A stretch of DNA of 38,528 bases from Rickettsiales bacterium (GCA_002729235.1 PBTY01000080.1:1-38528), one strand, 5' to 3'. Shown: positions 1-10,265, numbered from the stretch's first letter. Numbers and translations are program-made. Notes: generated by a model not told the origin, from the letters alone.

Positions 1-3000
1 AGAATCCATCTCCAAAATAGTTTGGATCTGAGGACAAATCATAAGACCAGTAACCTGCAGAATCAACTGACGCAAATGACAAGGTGGATCCATAATCCAG
101 CGATATCTCAACAGTAGCCGTCGGATCACTTACATAACCTGTAATATAAGTATCATCATATAACGTATAGCCATCCTCGAAAAAGTCTATGTTAAGCGAT
201 GGAGATGAGGATTTGATATAAAACAAACTACTAGCCGTCAGTCCGCTATCCAGTTGTGTAGCTCCCTGGAACCCAAAATAACTGTCAGCAAGAGGGGCTA
301 AGAAAGCAAATGTGCCGTCTGACGCAATAGTGTCAGACATATCAGCAGTTACATAGATATAGACATCTTGTCCTGGATTGTACAAATTGCTCCACAAATA
401 GCCAACAAAACCGTCAGGCATACCACTTGGGTGAGAAGAGAAGAATGGTTCTGACCCAATGTATGATGCCGAATCAAAATTATCCACACCAACCGATTCA
501 TAGAAATTGAATGTAGCAAAATCCGATTGACTATAAACGGCAGCTGAATCTGGCTCTAAGACAAAACCCTCAACATTTGCTGGAGCATCATATATGGAAA
601 ACTTTAACTTATAAATTAGGTTATCAAACGAACCAGCGTGTAATGTATCCGAGGATACTGGAATCGTTGAAATAGCTACTCTCGGAGTAACAGGTGTAGT
701 AAAACCAGCGGAATCCACAGCAGAATACAATCCTGGATTACTCCAATCCTCCGCCACCCAGAAACTATAATATTGTTGTCCAGGCACAAGCACATTCGGA
801 GTGTTTAAATTGGAGGTACCAGTCAATCCTCCATAGCTGTTTGTATAAACAGCCGCTGTGCTGTCTCCATCAAGTCCGGCTTTCAATTGATCCGGTGTAG
901 GGATGGATGGTGAGGTGGAAATGACATGGTAAACATCCGAATAAAGATCTACCTGTACATCGATATTCGCTGAAGAGTCAAGGGCATTTATAGACTGCAC
1001 GACCAATACTGGGGCATAAATAGAATCACCAGCATAAGGTGTGAACGATAAATCATCGATTATTACGTTCTGATCACTAACCAAGTCCAGAGAAGAAATT
1101 CTTAATCGAACTGATGAATCTACCCCTTCGTCAAGTACAAAATTGTACTGATTAAAAGTAGTACTCGTAGCTGTAGGTTGTGCAAATACAACATACTCAC
1201 CACCATTTGTAGATCTTTCTATTTGGAAGTGCGCCTCGCCTGTCCCGGTAGCAGAATAGTAGAAACTTACAAGGGTACTATCTCCATCCATTGGTGGTGT
1301 AACCATCGAACCATAGGAGAATTCCGCTGCATAGCTACCAGAGTAAGACTGGAAATTATTAGACAATGGTTGTGCAAAGTGATAATCACCAGTTGTTAGG
1401 TTCATCAAGGTACCATTGAAGGTAAAGGACTCAAAATCTTCTGTTACACTTGAAGGAGGAGTCATAGCAGTAGATGTCACCCAATCAGTTCCGTCCATTC
1501 CTCCAGACAATACTCCATCAAACCCATTACCCGACAGGTCAGGAAGGGTGGTTCCAGCTGTTTCATCGAATCGATAATAAGCCAAAAGACCATCTTCATT
1601 TCCAACTAATTTATTATATCTATGGTCCTGAAGTTCCGTTGGAGTTCTAGCATCTGACCAGATTCTGACTTCATCGATCAATCCGTCAAAATCATTGGAT
1701 GTACTATTTGCTTGAGTTCCAAACTGGAGTGAAGTGGCATTCGTCAAGTCATCAGAGTTCACAAAAGGAGTTCCTACAGCAACTCCATCGAGGTATAATT
1801 GCAAAGACCCAGAAGATCTTACAGCCGCCACATGGTACCATTGGTTAGGTACTATTGTTCCACCAAAAGATTGATCTCCACCATAGTACCAGGTCAAAGC
1901 ACCAGCGCTGCTAATAGTTAGTAATGGCTCGGAGCCCCCATTGTGCTTCGAGATAATATTATTGTATCCCGATACGGTTGTTGGGTATATAAATGCTTCC
2001 CAGGTAAAATCTCCTGGAAAATCGACAACATCACCAATATCCACATAACCTGTAAGCTTATCAAAATCAAGGGCGTTATTTGGGGAATTAGCCAGGATAC
2101 TGAACTGAGTAGTTGAGTCGCTGATGTTTCCAGTGTAGTCAAATGCCGCGGCTGAAGGAATGTCAACAGTCAATGTGCCAACAGAATCAGGATATAGGTC
2201 AGCCGAATACAGCTGGCCATCTATGTTGGTGAAGTTGTGAACAAGCGCATTTGTAACAATAAGGTCTGTCTCATCAAAACCGACAACTGATTCTCCAAAA
2301 TCAATATCAATAATAATTGGTGAATCTGTTGTTGCGCTTGATGATGTTATGAATGGTGTCGGTGCTATGGTATCCAATGGACCAGCTGGAGCGACTCCAT
2401 GTGTGGCAGCCACATAGTCTGTCACATTATCCATGTTAATCATGGTTCCCGTATTTCCACTTACAGAATAATCTGGAATCGTATCATTCCCAGGTCCATT
2501 ACTGAAGTTCCAGTATCCAACTAAATTGGGTTCTCCCCCATTTAACTCCACATCCTTAAAGACATTGACCTGTTCGATAGTCCTTGAGGTATTCCAAACC
2601 CTAACTTCATCCATTTGGCCGTGAAAAGGAGATCCAAGGGCTGAATTGGTCAGGTTATCTCTGGCTGCAATTCTGAATTCGTTTCCATTTACAATACTTC
2701 CGGTAAGACTATCCTTATTGACTGTAAGTGATTGAGCGACACCGTCTACATACAAGGAAACTCCAGAAGCAGCACTACTTCCATCGTAAGAGACAGCAAT
2801 ATGGTGCCAGGTATCATCATAGAGATTTCCTCCACCATACACTTCAAAATCATTTGTTCCAGCAGTGTTGACAAGAGTAAAATAAATACCGTCAACTCCT
2901 CCAGCTCCCATCAATAAACCATAACCTTGATAAGTACCTCCTTGCAGCATATTACCCGCAATCATTTGCCCAGAGCTAAATGAAGTCTTAATCCATGCTT

Positions 3001-5434
3001 CAATGGTAAATGCATCCGTTCTCTCGAATTGTAGGCTTGCATTGTTACCCGCCCTAATATGATCATCAGTACCATCAAAATCCAAAGCGTAGTTTGGAAG
3101 TACATCCGTCGTGAAGTTCAGTGTTGTTAGATCTCCTATACCAGCATAGAAAACAGAACTTGAATCTACAAATACGGTACTTCCTATTTGTAGAGCATAC
3201 GTTTCAGAAGGGTCCAGGTCTGATATCGGATTAATAGCAATGATAGACGTACCAAATCCTGTCACTGCGGCAGATGGTACTGTAATGGTTTGAGTTCCTG
3301 TAGAGTCTCCAGTATCCACTATTAGAATATTACCGCTTCCTTCGCTTACTGGCTCTGAAAAGTTCAGGATGATGTCATTAAAAATGGCAAAGACCGTATC
3401 TTCATCTGCAGGAGAGGATGAAATCAAGACAGGAGGAGCCAAATCTTGAGTGGTCAATAGCTGATTTCCCCCATTGACTACTCCATTTAAATCCTCTAGA
3501 GCTCCCGACAATAAAGTGATGGTGGGTGTCACATCAGTATCTGAGCTTCCGCTTTCTGGAAAAGTGACAGCCATTTGGGTTGCATTGAATGATGATGCGA
3601 AGTTTGGTGTGAATCCTGATACTAAAAAGTCCCCTCCCGAACTATTCAGGCTAGCTCCAAAATTCGTTGACTCGGACATAGTAATGTTAATACCATCAAT
3701 CTGACCATTGACATCATTATCAAACGTTGTTGCCGAAACCATCACTGGGCCAGCACCATCTGCTGGGGTGATGCTTTCTGTAACATTACCCACGCCATTA
3801 AGATCTTGTAAGGTTGCCGCCAAAAGAGTAACCACCGGCGTCTGATCGGTATCAGGGCTACCAGAAGGTGTCAAAATGATATCAACGGAATTGCTTCCGT
3901 TCATTGCGCTACCTGAGATGGTATAACCAGCCACTGTAAATTCTGCGGGTACATCAGCAACACTAGCTGCATCCAGGTCTTCCGAGAAATTAACAGTAAT
4001 CAAGTCTATTTGGCCATCCAGGTCTGTATCATCAGTAAAAGCAGATAAAATGGTAGGAGGGAAAATATCTGAAGACATAGCTCCGGAAGTGACCCAGTTG
4101 GAACTAGTCCCGAGTAATGCAAAAGGTCCATTTAGTGTTCCATTATTACCATTTCCTGATATGTCAGGAAGCGTGGTTAATCCAGAGTTGTCAGATTCTG
4201 GAACTCCCTGGTTGAAATCGTACGAAGCAACCAGCCCTGCTCCCGAGGTGAGGCTAGAGTATGCATTATTGATGATTTGATCTTTAGTGCGAACTGTATT
4301 CCAATACCTAAACTCATCTATCTGTCCATCGAATACAGGATGCACATCAGCTCCACCACCTAAACGCAGTTGATCACCGACAGCCCATAGAGTGGTAACA
4401 GAAAGTGGGGTACCTTCTTCAACTCCATTGACATACAATTTCATCAACCCTCCGTTTTCTGCCGTAACAGCCACATGGTACCACAGACCTACATTGACAG
4501 GTGTAGTCCCTGTCACTTGTTTTACAGCCCCATCAAAGATATAATGCTCAAAATAAGTACCTGTTGCATCCAGTTTCATCCATTGCGACACCTGCGCCGG
4601 ATCGGCATCTTGCGTCCATCTGGAAATAGTCATATGACCAAGAAGGGTATCAAATTTTACCCACGCTTCGGTGGTATAAATTGATGGACTAGCAAATGGT
4701 ACGGATACGTAATCATCAATTCCGTCAAAATCAAGTGCATTGTTATTTGGTGCAAAAGGAACATCTACTGACCAAATCGGGGTTCCTGCAATTGATCCAT
4801 TATTAGAATTAACAGATAAATCATTTACCACAGTACCAGAACCCTCATTGAAATTGTAATAGGCAACTAGTCCTACTTCGTTTCCAACAAGTTCAGAATT
4901 CATTTGTGACGAAACAGTACTGGTATCACTAAAGTTAGACCACATTCTAAATTCATCAATTCTAAACGTGCTCGCACTTATTGATGAACCAATATCAAAA
5001 CTCTCAGCTCCTAACCCTGACAGGGTGGTACTTGGATTGGTTACCGTTGCCACAGAAATTCCATTAATATAGATATGTGCCTGAGCTGCTTCACTTGCAA
5101 TGGTAAAATGAAACCAGGAATTGTCTCGTGGAAATACGTCCGCTACACTTTCTACATCTCCTGATGGACTTACAAAAACGATGGACCCATCTGCATTAAA
5201 AACAAAATAATCTGCCGGTGTAAGAACTACCGGTGTGGCTCCGCCTGGAGGAGACTGCATCCAAAACTCTATTGTCCATGAGTTATCCCCATTCAATATG
5301 CCTGAAGAATTTGCCGGCGTGGTTAGGAAATCATCTCCACTAAATTCAAGAGAGAAATTCTGGGAAATCCCTTTGAATGACAGTATCAGAAATGCCAGAA
5401 AGAAGGTAAATCGAATAACATTTTTCCTGCTCAT
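1..5434 (-). CDS. Giant secreted multi-LamG / Ig-like domain protein (3' end outside window)
   Basis: The frame is open from an ATG at 5434 to the left edge (1811 codons, no stop, C terminus missing). The first ~24 residues (MSRKNVIRF..., hydrophobic FFLAFLILSF, then GISQ) look like a Sec signal peptide; an in-frame ATG at 5461 would put nine residues before it and is less likely. Four LamG/concanavalin-A-like domains are visible: the first from residue ~25, the others announced by ALDFDG-type strands near residues 230, 780 and 1118, each ending in IDE(F/V)R-W and a GLVAYY-F strand. Between them lie two tandem modules with a D-x-D-x-x-G-Q-I-D motif (~458 and ~555), an SbsA-like Ig domain (~665, APPVLISSSPADEDTV) and another Ig-like domain (~1017-1110). 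Such proteins are usually surface or secreted binding proteins, often exported by type IX secretion; the sorting domain would lie beyond the edge. Ligand unknown. Confidence 0.9.
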   Translation of the reverse strand, partial: MSRKNVIRFTFFLAFLILSFKGISQNFSLEFSGDDFLTTPANSSGILNGDNSWTIEFWMQSPPGGATPVVLTPADYFVFNADGSIVFVSPSGDVESVADVFPRDNSWFHFTIASEAAQAHIYINGISVATVTNPSTTLSGLGAESFDIGSSISASTFRIDEFRMWSNFSDTSTVSSQMNSELVGNEVGLVAYYNFNEGSGTVVNDLSVNSNNGSIAGTPIWSVDVPFAPNNNALDFDGIDDYVSVPFASPSIYTTEAWVKFDTLLGHMTISRWTQDADPAQVSQWMKLDATGTYFEHYIFDGAVKQVTGTTPVNVGLWYHVAVTAENGGLMKLYVNGVEEGTPLSVTTLWAVGDQLRLGGGADVHPVFDGQIDEFRYWNTVRTKDQIINNAYSSLTSGAGLVASYDFNQGVPESDNSGLTTLPDISGNGNNGTLNGPFALLGTSSNWVTSGAMSSDIFPPTILSAFTDDTDLDGQIDLITVNFSEDLDAASVADVPAEFTVAGYTISGSAMNGSNSVDIILTPSGSPDTDQTPVVTLLAATLQDLNGVGNVTESITPADGAGPVMVSATTFDNDVNGQIDGINITMSESTNFGASLNSSGGDFLVSGFTPNFASSFNATQMAVTFPESGSSDTDVTPTITLLSGALEDLNGVVNGGNQLLTTQDLAPPVLISSSPADEDTVFAIFNDIILNFSEPVSEGSGNILIVDTGDSTGTQTITVPSAAVTGFGTSIIAINPISDLDPSETYALQIGSTVFVDSSSVFYAGIGDLTTLNFTTDVLPNYALDFDGTDDHIRAGNNASLQFERTDAFTIEAWIKTSFSSGQMIAGNMLQGGTYQGYGLLMGAGGVDGIYFTLVNTAGTNDFEVYGGGNLYDDTWHHIAVSYDGSSAASGVSLYVDGVAQSLTVNKDSLTGSIVNGNEFRIAARDNLTNSALGSPFHGQMDEVRVWNTSRTIEQVNVFKDVELNGGEPNLVGYWNFSNGPGNDTIPDYSVSGNTGTMINMDNVTDYVAATHGVAPAGPLDTIAPTPFITSSSATTDSPIIIDIDFGESVVGFDETDLIVTNALVHNFTNIDGQLYSADLYPDSVGTLTVDIPSAAAFDYTGNISDSTTQFSILANSPNNALDFDKLTGYVDIGDVVDFPGDFTWEAFIYPTTVSGYNNIISKHNGGSEPLLTISSAGALTWYYGGDQSFGGTIVPNQWYHVAAVRSSGSLQLYLDGVAVGTPFVNSDDLTNATSLQFGTQANSTSNDFDGLIDEVRIWSDARTPTELQDHRYNKLVGNEDGLLAYYRFDETAGTTLPDLSGNGFDGVLSGGMDGTDWVTSTAMTPPSSVTEDFESFTFNGTLMNLTTGDYHFAQPLSNNFQSYSGSYAAEFSYGSMVTPPMDGDSTLVSFYYSATGTGEAHFQIERSTNGGEYVVFAQPTATSTTFNQYNFVLDEGVDSSVRLRISSLDLVSDQNVIIDDLSFTPYAGDSIYAPVLVVQSINALDSSANIDVQVDLYSDVYHVISTSPSIPTPDQLKAGLDGDSTAAVYTNSYGGLTGTSNLNTPNVLVPGQQYYSFWVAEDWSNPGLYSAVDSAGFTTPVTPRVAISTIPVSSDTLHAGSFDNLIYKLKFSIYDAPANVEGFVLEPDSAAVYSQSDFATFNFYESVGVDNFDSASYIGSEPFFSSHPSGMPDGFVGYLWSNLYNPGQDVYIYVTADMSDTIASDGTFAFLAPLADSYFGFQGATQLDSGLTASSLFYIKSSSPSLNIDFFEDGYTLYDDTYITGYVSDPTATVEISLDYGSTLSFASVDSAGYWSYDLSSDPNYFGDGF

Positions 5435-5612
5435 TATGGTAGCGGTAGAAGAGTAGGTCATCACAGTGATTGTGTCTTGCGACAAATAGATTAATATGTA
5501 TTACCTACAGACTTATTACATTTACTTCCATCGAAAACTAGAGATGGGAATTTGGTTGCATCAAAAAATATTAGTTATTTTATATTTTCTATTAAAAAAA
5601 TTTAATTCCGCC

Positions 5613-8600
5613 ATGGTTCGAATAGCATTTTCAGCCCTATTAACTCTTTTTTGTCTGAGTGCGATTCACGCACAATCTCCTTTTAAGGATAAGAAGGATG
5701 AAAAATTTTACAAAAAAATTGATAAACTCTATGTTAACGGTGAGTATGAAAAAATTCTTGCCAACGAAGAAGCCATACTCGCCTATGTAGAAGGACGTAC
5801 AGACACTGTTGCTGCGGTCATGAACTTTTTCGTAGGAGATGCATATCTCTTACTATACAATGACCTGGAAACCAGTTCCGGTTACTACAGAAAGGACTAT
5901 GAACTGCGTAAACTAGCAGGATTTACTGATGAAGCATTCACTCAGTCTGCCTTCAATTTAGGTTATGTCCTGGATGAACTCGGCTACTACAACCAAACAG
6001 AGGATATCTACCTGGATTTATTGGAAATCGAAGAAAAAAATCTGGGAAAGAAAAGTGACTCCTATTTTGTAACGGCCTCCTCATTGATGGAGCACTACAT
6101 GTACACCAACGAGTATGAAAAAGGACTTGATTTAGCGAAAGACTTAAGTAAAGCAGTTGCTAACAATTCCGTAAATGAAGCCATGCTGCTCAAGTATGAA
6201 GGAGACTATTTAGAAATGTCTGGCTCCTATAAAAAGAGTGAAAAGGCTTTAATGAAGTCTTTGGAGATTTTGGAAGAAAATGGCATGTACGCTTCTGTTG
6301 AGTATGTAGGTGTTCTTAGTAGTCTCGGAGGATTGTATAGCAGCATGGGCAAAATACCAGTTGCGGAAGAGGCATACAGAGAAGCCTTGAGCATTTTAGA
6401 TCGCTTACCAAGTGATTATTCTGATTATCGTCTGGCTGTTCGTGGAAACCTGGCATCAGTTCTTTACTTGTTAGGCAACTATGATGCAGCAGAAGAGATC
6501 TATAAGGATAATCTGGAGAAAGACCTTGAGTTATTCGGCGGTGAGTCCTTCTACTATGGTAGCGATGCCTACAGCTTGGCAATCAACTATATGCGTGCTG
6601 GCAAATACAAAGCAGCAGAAGAGAATTTCTTAACAGCAGCTGGAATATTTGAGGAAATTTTGGGCAAAGAGAGTATTTACTATGCAAGGGTTCTCCAAAA
6701 CCTAACCTATCTATACACCAAAACAAGACAGCTAGAAAAAGCAAAAGAAACTGGCCTTAAAGCCATTGAACTTGTAGAAGCAGCATCTGAGGATCTTCAT
6801 CAGGTTTCGTTTGCTTACTACAACCTGGGTGACGCCTATTATACCGATGGTGAAATTGACAAAGCCACAGAGTATCATAAGCGTGCACTGGAGCTCCGAG
6901 AAAAAGGAGTTGGTAAGAATCATATTGACTATGCAGAAAGTACCAATAAAATGGCCATCCTCAACTGGAATAAGAAGCAGTTGGATGAAGCCATCAAGTT
7001 GTATCATGAGACTTTTGATAATTACTTTGATCAGATCAATTTGATCTTCCCAATTCTAAGTGAAGATGAAAAAGCGAAATTCTATTACAACAGATTAAGA
7101 CCAACTTTCGAGCAATACAACTCATTTATTGTAGAAACTAGCGTGGAGGATAAAAAGCTTATTGGTGAAATGTATAACTACCAATTGGCAACCAAAGGAT
7201 TGATCCTTTCTGCTACAAATAAGGTTCGCGAGTCGATCATGAACTCTGGTAACGAAGAATTGATTAAGCAATACGAAGAGTGGGTTGAACAAAAAGAAAA
7301 ATTGGCTAAGCTATTTAGCTCGTCGGAGATTCCTGTAGAAATCAGAAATGTTAAAATCGATTCCTTAAGCAAATTGGCTGATGACCTGGAAAGAGCGCTT
7401 AGTAGAGAGTCTTCTGAGTTCAAACAAACATTTGCCAACCGTGACCTGAAATGGCAGGATATTCAGGCAAAACTAAAGCCTGGTGAAGCTGCAGTGGAAG
7501 TGGTTAGATTCCGTGACTTTACACCTGATTCAGCTGGTATTTTCACTGATGAGGTTTACTATGCTGCATTGATTGTCACTTCTGAAACCGAAGATTATCC
7601 AGACTTAGTGTTGATGAGAAACGGTAAAATGATGGAGACCAGATATCTATCAAACTACCGAAATGCGATTAAATATAAAATTGACGAGGACTTCTCCTAC
7701 AAATTGTTTTGGAGACCAATTGCCAACAGGCTAGAAGGCATCAAAAAGGTGTATTTTTCACCCGATGGCGTATTTAACCAAATAAGTATTTACACCTTGA
7801 GAAATCCAGCTACTGGTAATTTCACCATAGATGAATTGGAAATTCATGTAGTGACCAATACCAAAGACCTGGTAGCATTCAATGGGTCTGCAAACCCTGG
7901 AAACAAATCCTATCTATTCGGTTATCCCAACTACAATATGGGAGCAATAGATCAAAAAAGAGAAGCTGAGGGTCCAACTGATGCATCAAAAATTACACAA
8001 GCTGCTAAAGAAGATAGAAGTGTTAGAGGGGCAAGTCGTGGTGTTAGAGGCTCTCGTGGAGGTGACGATAATTTGGAAAGCTTGAGTAGAGGTGGAGCAA
8101 TTCCGAGAGGACTTAGAGGTAACCTACTCAGATACATGAGATCTAATCAAATGCTGGCCTTATTGCCTGGTACCAAGAAAGAGGTTAATCTAATCGACAG
8201 TTTATATAACCATAAAGCGCTACCGGCAACTACTTATCTAAGTAATGATGCACTAGAGGACAGTATTAAAAGGTTAGACAACCCAAGAACTTTACATATT
8301 GCGACTCACGGATTCTTCCTGGAAAGTAGTCATGACGAAGAAGAACAAGCAGACGAATACGTTCAGAACCCATTGCTTAGATCCGGACTAATCCTTGCCG
8401 GAGCGAACAGTTTCATCAGTGAGGGAGCGATCTCCAATGAAATTCGCCATGACGAAGACGGGATTCTCACTGCCTACGAGGCAATGAACCTGAAATTGGA
8501 TGGTACTGAACTAGTGGTACTTTCAGCATGTGAAACTGGACTCGGTGAAGTCAAAAACGGTGAAGGTGTTTATGGTTTGCAACGTGCTTTCCAGGTAGCT

Positions 8601-8792
8601 GGTGCAGATGCCATCATCATGTCCATGTGGACGGTAGATGATGATGCCACACAAGAATTAATGACCAACTTCTACGAAGAATGGTTAAGTGGTAAAAACA
8701 AGCAAGAGGCATTCATCACAGCACAAAAAAGATTAAAAGACAAGTGGAAATCACCATATTATTGGGGTGCATTCGTCATGATCGGAAATTAA
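5613..8792 (+). CDS. Exported TPR-repeat protein with C-terminal CHAT (caspase-like) peptidase domain
   Basis: The ATG at 5613 is preferred because it opens directly into a signal peptide (MVRIAFSALLTLFCLSAIHA, then Q); an in-frame ATG at 5496 would add 39 residues that hide it. Length 1059 aa. Residues ~30-520 are tetratricopeptide repeats (recurring A-x-x-Y and Y-x-x-A-L patterns). The C-terminal ~350 residues are a CHAT domain: His899 in HIATHGFF and Cys973 in LSACETGLG form the expected dyad, followed by GVYGLQRAFQVAGAD and MSMWTVDD. CHAT domains belong to the caspase/separase/gingipain clan; here the dyad is intact, so proteolytic activity is likely but substrates are unknown. An Arg-Gly-rich stretch (~800-838) interrupts the domain. 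The gene diverges from the LamG gene and is closed by a strong terminator. Confidence 0.92.
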   Translation: MVRIAFSALLTLFCLSAIHAQSPFKDKKDEKFYKKIDKLYVNGEYEKILANEEAILAYVEGRTDTVAAVMNFFVGDAYLLLYNDLETSSGYYRKDYELRKLAGFTDEAFTQSAFNLGYVLDELGYYNQTEDIYLDLLEIEEKNLGKKSDSYFVTASSLMEHYMYTNEYEKGLDLAKDLSKAVANNSVNEAMLLKYEGDYLEMSGSYKKSEKALMKSLEILEENGMYASVEYVGVLSSLGGLYSSMGKIPVAEEAYREALSILDRLPSDYSDYRLAVRGNLASVLYLLGNYDAAEEIYKDNLEKDLELFGGESFYYGSDAYSLAINYMRAGKYKAAEENFLTAAGIFEEILGKESIYYARVLQNLTYLYTKTRQLEKAKETGLKAIELVEAASEDLHQVSFAYYNLGDAYYTDGEIDKATEYHKRALELREKGVGKNHIDYAESTNKMAILNWNKKQLDEAIKLYHETFDNYFDQINLIFPILSEDEKAKFYYNRLRPTFEQYNSFIVETSVEDKKLIGEMYNYQLATKGLILSATNKVRESIMNSGNEELIKQYEEWVEQKEKLAKLFSSSEIPVEIRNVKIDSLSKLADDLERALSRESSEFKQTFANRDLKWQDIQAKLKPGEAAVEVVRFRDFTPDSAGIFTDEVYYAALIVTSETEDYPDLVLMRNGKMMETRYLSNYRNAIKYKIDEDFSYKLFWRPIANRLEGIKKVYFSPDGVFNQISIYTLRNPATGNFTIDELEIHVVTNTKDLVAFNGSANPGNKSYLFGYPNYNMGAIDQKREAEGPTDASKITQAAKEDRSVRGASRGVRGSRGGDDNLESLSRGGAIPRGLRGNLLRYMRSNQMLALLPGTKKEVNLIDSLYNHKALPATTYLSNDALEDSIKRLDNPRTLHIATHGFFLESSHDEEEQADEYVQNPLLRSGLILAGANSFISEGAISNEIRHDEDGILTAYEAMNLKLDGTELVVLSACETGLGEVKNGEGVYGLQRAFQVAGADAIIMSMWTVDDDATQELMTNFYEEWLSGKNKQEAFITAQKRLKDKWKSPYYWGAFVMIGN

Positions 8793-8817
8793 TCTAGAAG
8801 AAATTTCACAAATAAAG

Positions 8818-8842
8818 GGGGCATATTCAATGCCCCTTTTTT
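8818..8842 (+). terminator. Rho-independent terminator after the CHAT gene
   Basis: A 7-bp stem GGGGCAT / ATGCCCC (8818-8824 with 8830-8836) closes a 5-base loop and is followed by six T. It lies 25 bases after the CHAT stop and just before the histidine-kinase start, so the two genes are probably transcribed separately or with attenuation. Confidence 0.85.
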
Positions 8843-8854
8843 ATTTTAAGGGTT

Positions 8855-10219
8855 ATGCCTCCAAACGTAAGTGGAAAAGACAAACTAGAGAAGATTCTAT
8901 TCGAGATTATCTGCCTGATGATCATCATGGTCATGCTGCATGGTATGATTCAAGGCTTGATTTTGTATCATTTCAACCTGCTTTCCACTGTAGAATTTAT
9001 TGTTGCTCTTATTGGAGCCTTGTTCTTCTATCTTTCCAGGTTTAAAAACCAGTTTGAATCACTAAGAATACCTCTAGTCATATTTACCAACCTATGCCTG
9101 GTTTTCTTTTGGTTTTGGTTGTCCGGATATGTGGGTCCCACAGGTATTGGAGCCGCTGCAATCGGCATCATTTCCATCATCTTACTACCTGCAAAACACC
9201 GCAACCTGTTTTTAATCATCAACTTTGGGCTTTTAACAACACTCGTGTTGGTTCAAAAGAATACCGATTGGGTCCGAACCAAAATTGGTGACTATGAGAC
9301 GCTGCCTTACGATTACCTGGTGGTCCTATTCAGTCTATTGCTTATCGTCAATTATTTGAAATCAGAATATGATAAGGAAAAAGCCATTGCATCTCAACAA
9401 AACAAAGAACTTGATTTTCTTAATAAATCTTTGAAGGATGCCATCAGGGATAAACAAGAAACAATACGAACTCTGCAATCAACTCAAACCAAATTGATTG
9501 ACTCAGAGAAAATGGCCTCGGTTGGTCGACTCACTGCCGGTCTGGCACATGAATTAAACAACCCACTCAATTTCATAGGTGGAAATGTTCAGCCCATTTT
9601 AAATGATCTGGAAGACATTAAGAACTCCATGTCCGATGATTTGAAATCAAAAAATCATGCAATATTTGAAGAAATTGAGCAGCTGCTTGACAATGTACTG
9701 ACCGGTTCACGACGTGCAACGGATGTGGTGAGCAATCTATTGAAAATTTCACCGCGTGGTAAGGATGATAACATTACAGACATTTTACTCAATGATTTGC
9801 TCACTCGAACCATCCTCTTGCTCAAAAATGCTCACCCAGATGTCATCTTTTCCACAGATTTCAAAAAGAATATTCGCGTTAGTGCCAACTCCATAGAGAT
9901 CAATCAGGTCTTACTCAATATTCTTAAAAATGCTGTGGACTCTTTGCCAACCAGAAGAGCACGGGTAAGCATCAAACTCTATCAGGAAAACAAGACGGCT
10001 GTCATTGAGATTTGTGATAATGGTAGGGGCATCCCTGCTCAGTTTCGTTCCCAAATTTTCGAGCCATTCTTCACCACAAAGGAAGAAGGTAAAGGAACAG
10101 GTCTTGGCCTTTACATTTCGTATGGAATTATCAAAAAACATGATGGTGAAATTTCCTATCAACCCCTGGATAAAGGATCTTGCTTCAAAATCACCCTTCC
10201 TGCATTGGTCGCCGAGTAA
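8855..10219 (+). CDS. Membrane-bound sensor histidine kinase
   Basis: 454 aa. About six hydrophobic segments fill residues ~14-165. A coiled linker (~168-220, rich in K, E and Q) leads to a HisKA domain with phospho-acceptor His232 in LAHELNNPL, then a HATPase domain with N box (LLNILKNAVDSL), G1 (DNGRGIP), F box (FEPFFTTK) and G2 (GTGLGLYI). It should autophosphorylate and signal to a response regulator, but no regulator is adjacent; the nearest REC protein is at 29662-30297 on the other strand. No periplasmic sensor domain is visible, so the signal is probably sensed in or at the membrane. It follows the CHAT gene across a terminator. Family assignment is secure; the pathway is unknown. Confidence 0.93.
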   Translation: MPPNVSGKDKLEKILFEIICLMIIMVMLHGMIQGLILYHFNLLSTVEFIVALIGALFFYLSRFKNQFESLRIPLVIFTNLCLVFFWFWLSGYVGPTGIGAAAIGIISIILLPAKHRNLFLIINFGLLTTLVLVQKNTDWVRTKIGDYETLPYDYLVVLFSLLLIVNYLKSEYDKEKAIASQQNKELDFLNKSLKDAIRDKQETIRTLQSTQTKLIDSEKMASVGRLTAGLAHELNNPLNFIGGNVQPILNDLEDIKNSMSDDLKSKNHAIFEEIEQLLDNVLTGSRRATDVVSNLLKISPRGKDDNITDILLNDLLTRTILLLKNAHPDVIFSTDFKKNIRVSANSIEINQVLLNILKNAVDSLPTRRARVSIKLYQENKTAVIEICDNGRGIPAQFRSQIFEPFFTTKEEGKGTGLGLYISYGIIKKHDGEISYQPLDKGSCFKITLPALVAE

Positions 10220-10226
10220 AACAATC

Positions 10227-10265
10227 TGTTGGGTTATTTGATTGAATAAGTGAAACAAACCAACA
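10227..10265 (+). repeat. Imperfect inverted repeat before the hydrolase start
   Basis: TGTTGGGTT (10227-10235) can pair with AAACCAACA (10257-10265), one mismatch in nine, across a 21-base loop. It sits 6 bases upstream of the hydrolase ATG. It lacks a T-tract, so it is not an obvious terminator; a leader hairpin or chance are both possible. Confidence 0.3.

Noticed and set aside
2030-4745. Similar ~30-base segments inside the LamG gene as a DNA repeat or CRISPR-like array
   Set aside because: They encode the ALDFDG-type opening strand of separate LamG domains and diverge at synonymous sites; spacing is domain-sized and irregular.
1178-5456. Several short plus-strand open frames (for example 1178-1399, 3474-3704, 4050-4280)
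   Set aside because: They lie wholly inside the continuous minus-strand LamG/Ig-like frame, which has a signal peptide and repeated domains; their translations show no family features.
5496-5612. Earlier start for the TPR-CHAT protein
   Set aside because: It would place 39 aromatic-rich residues before a good signal peptide; the AT-rich stretch is more likely promoter and leader.
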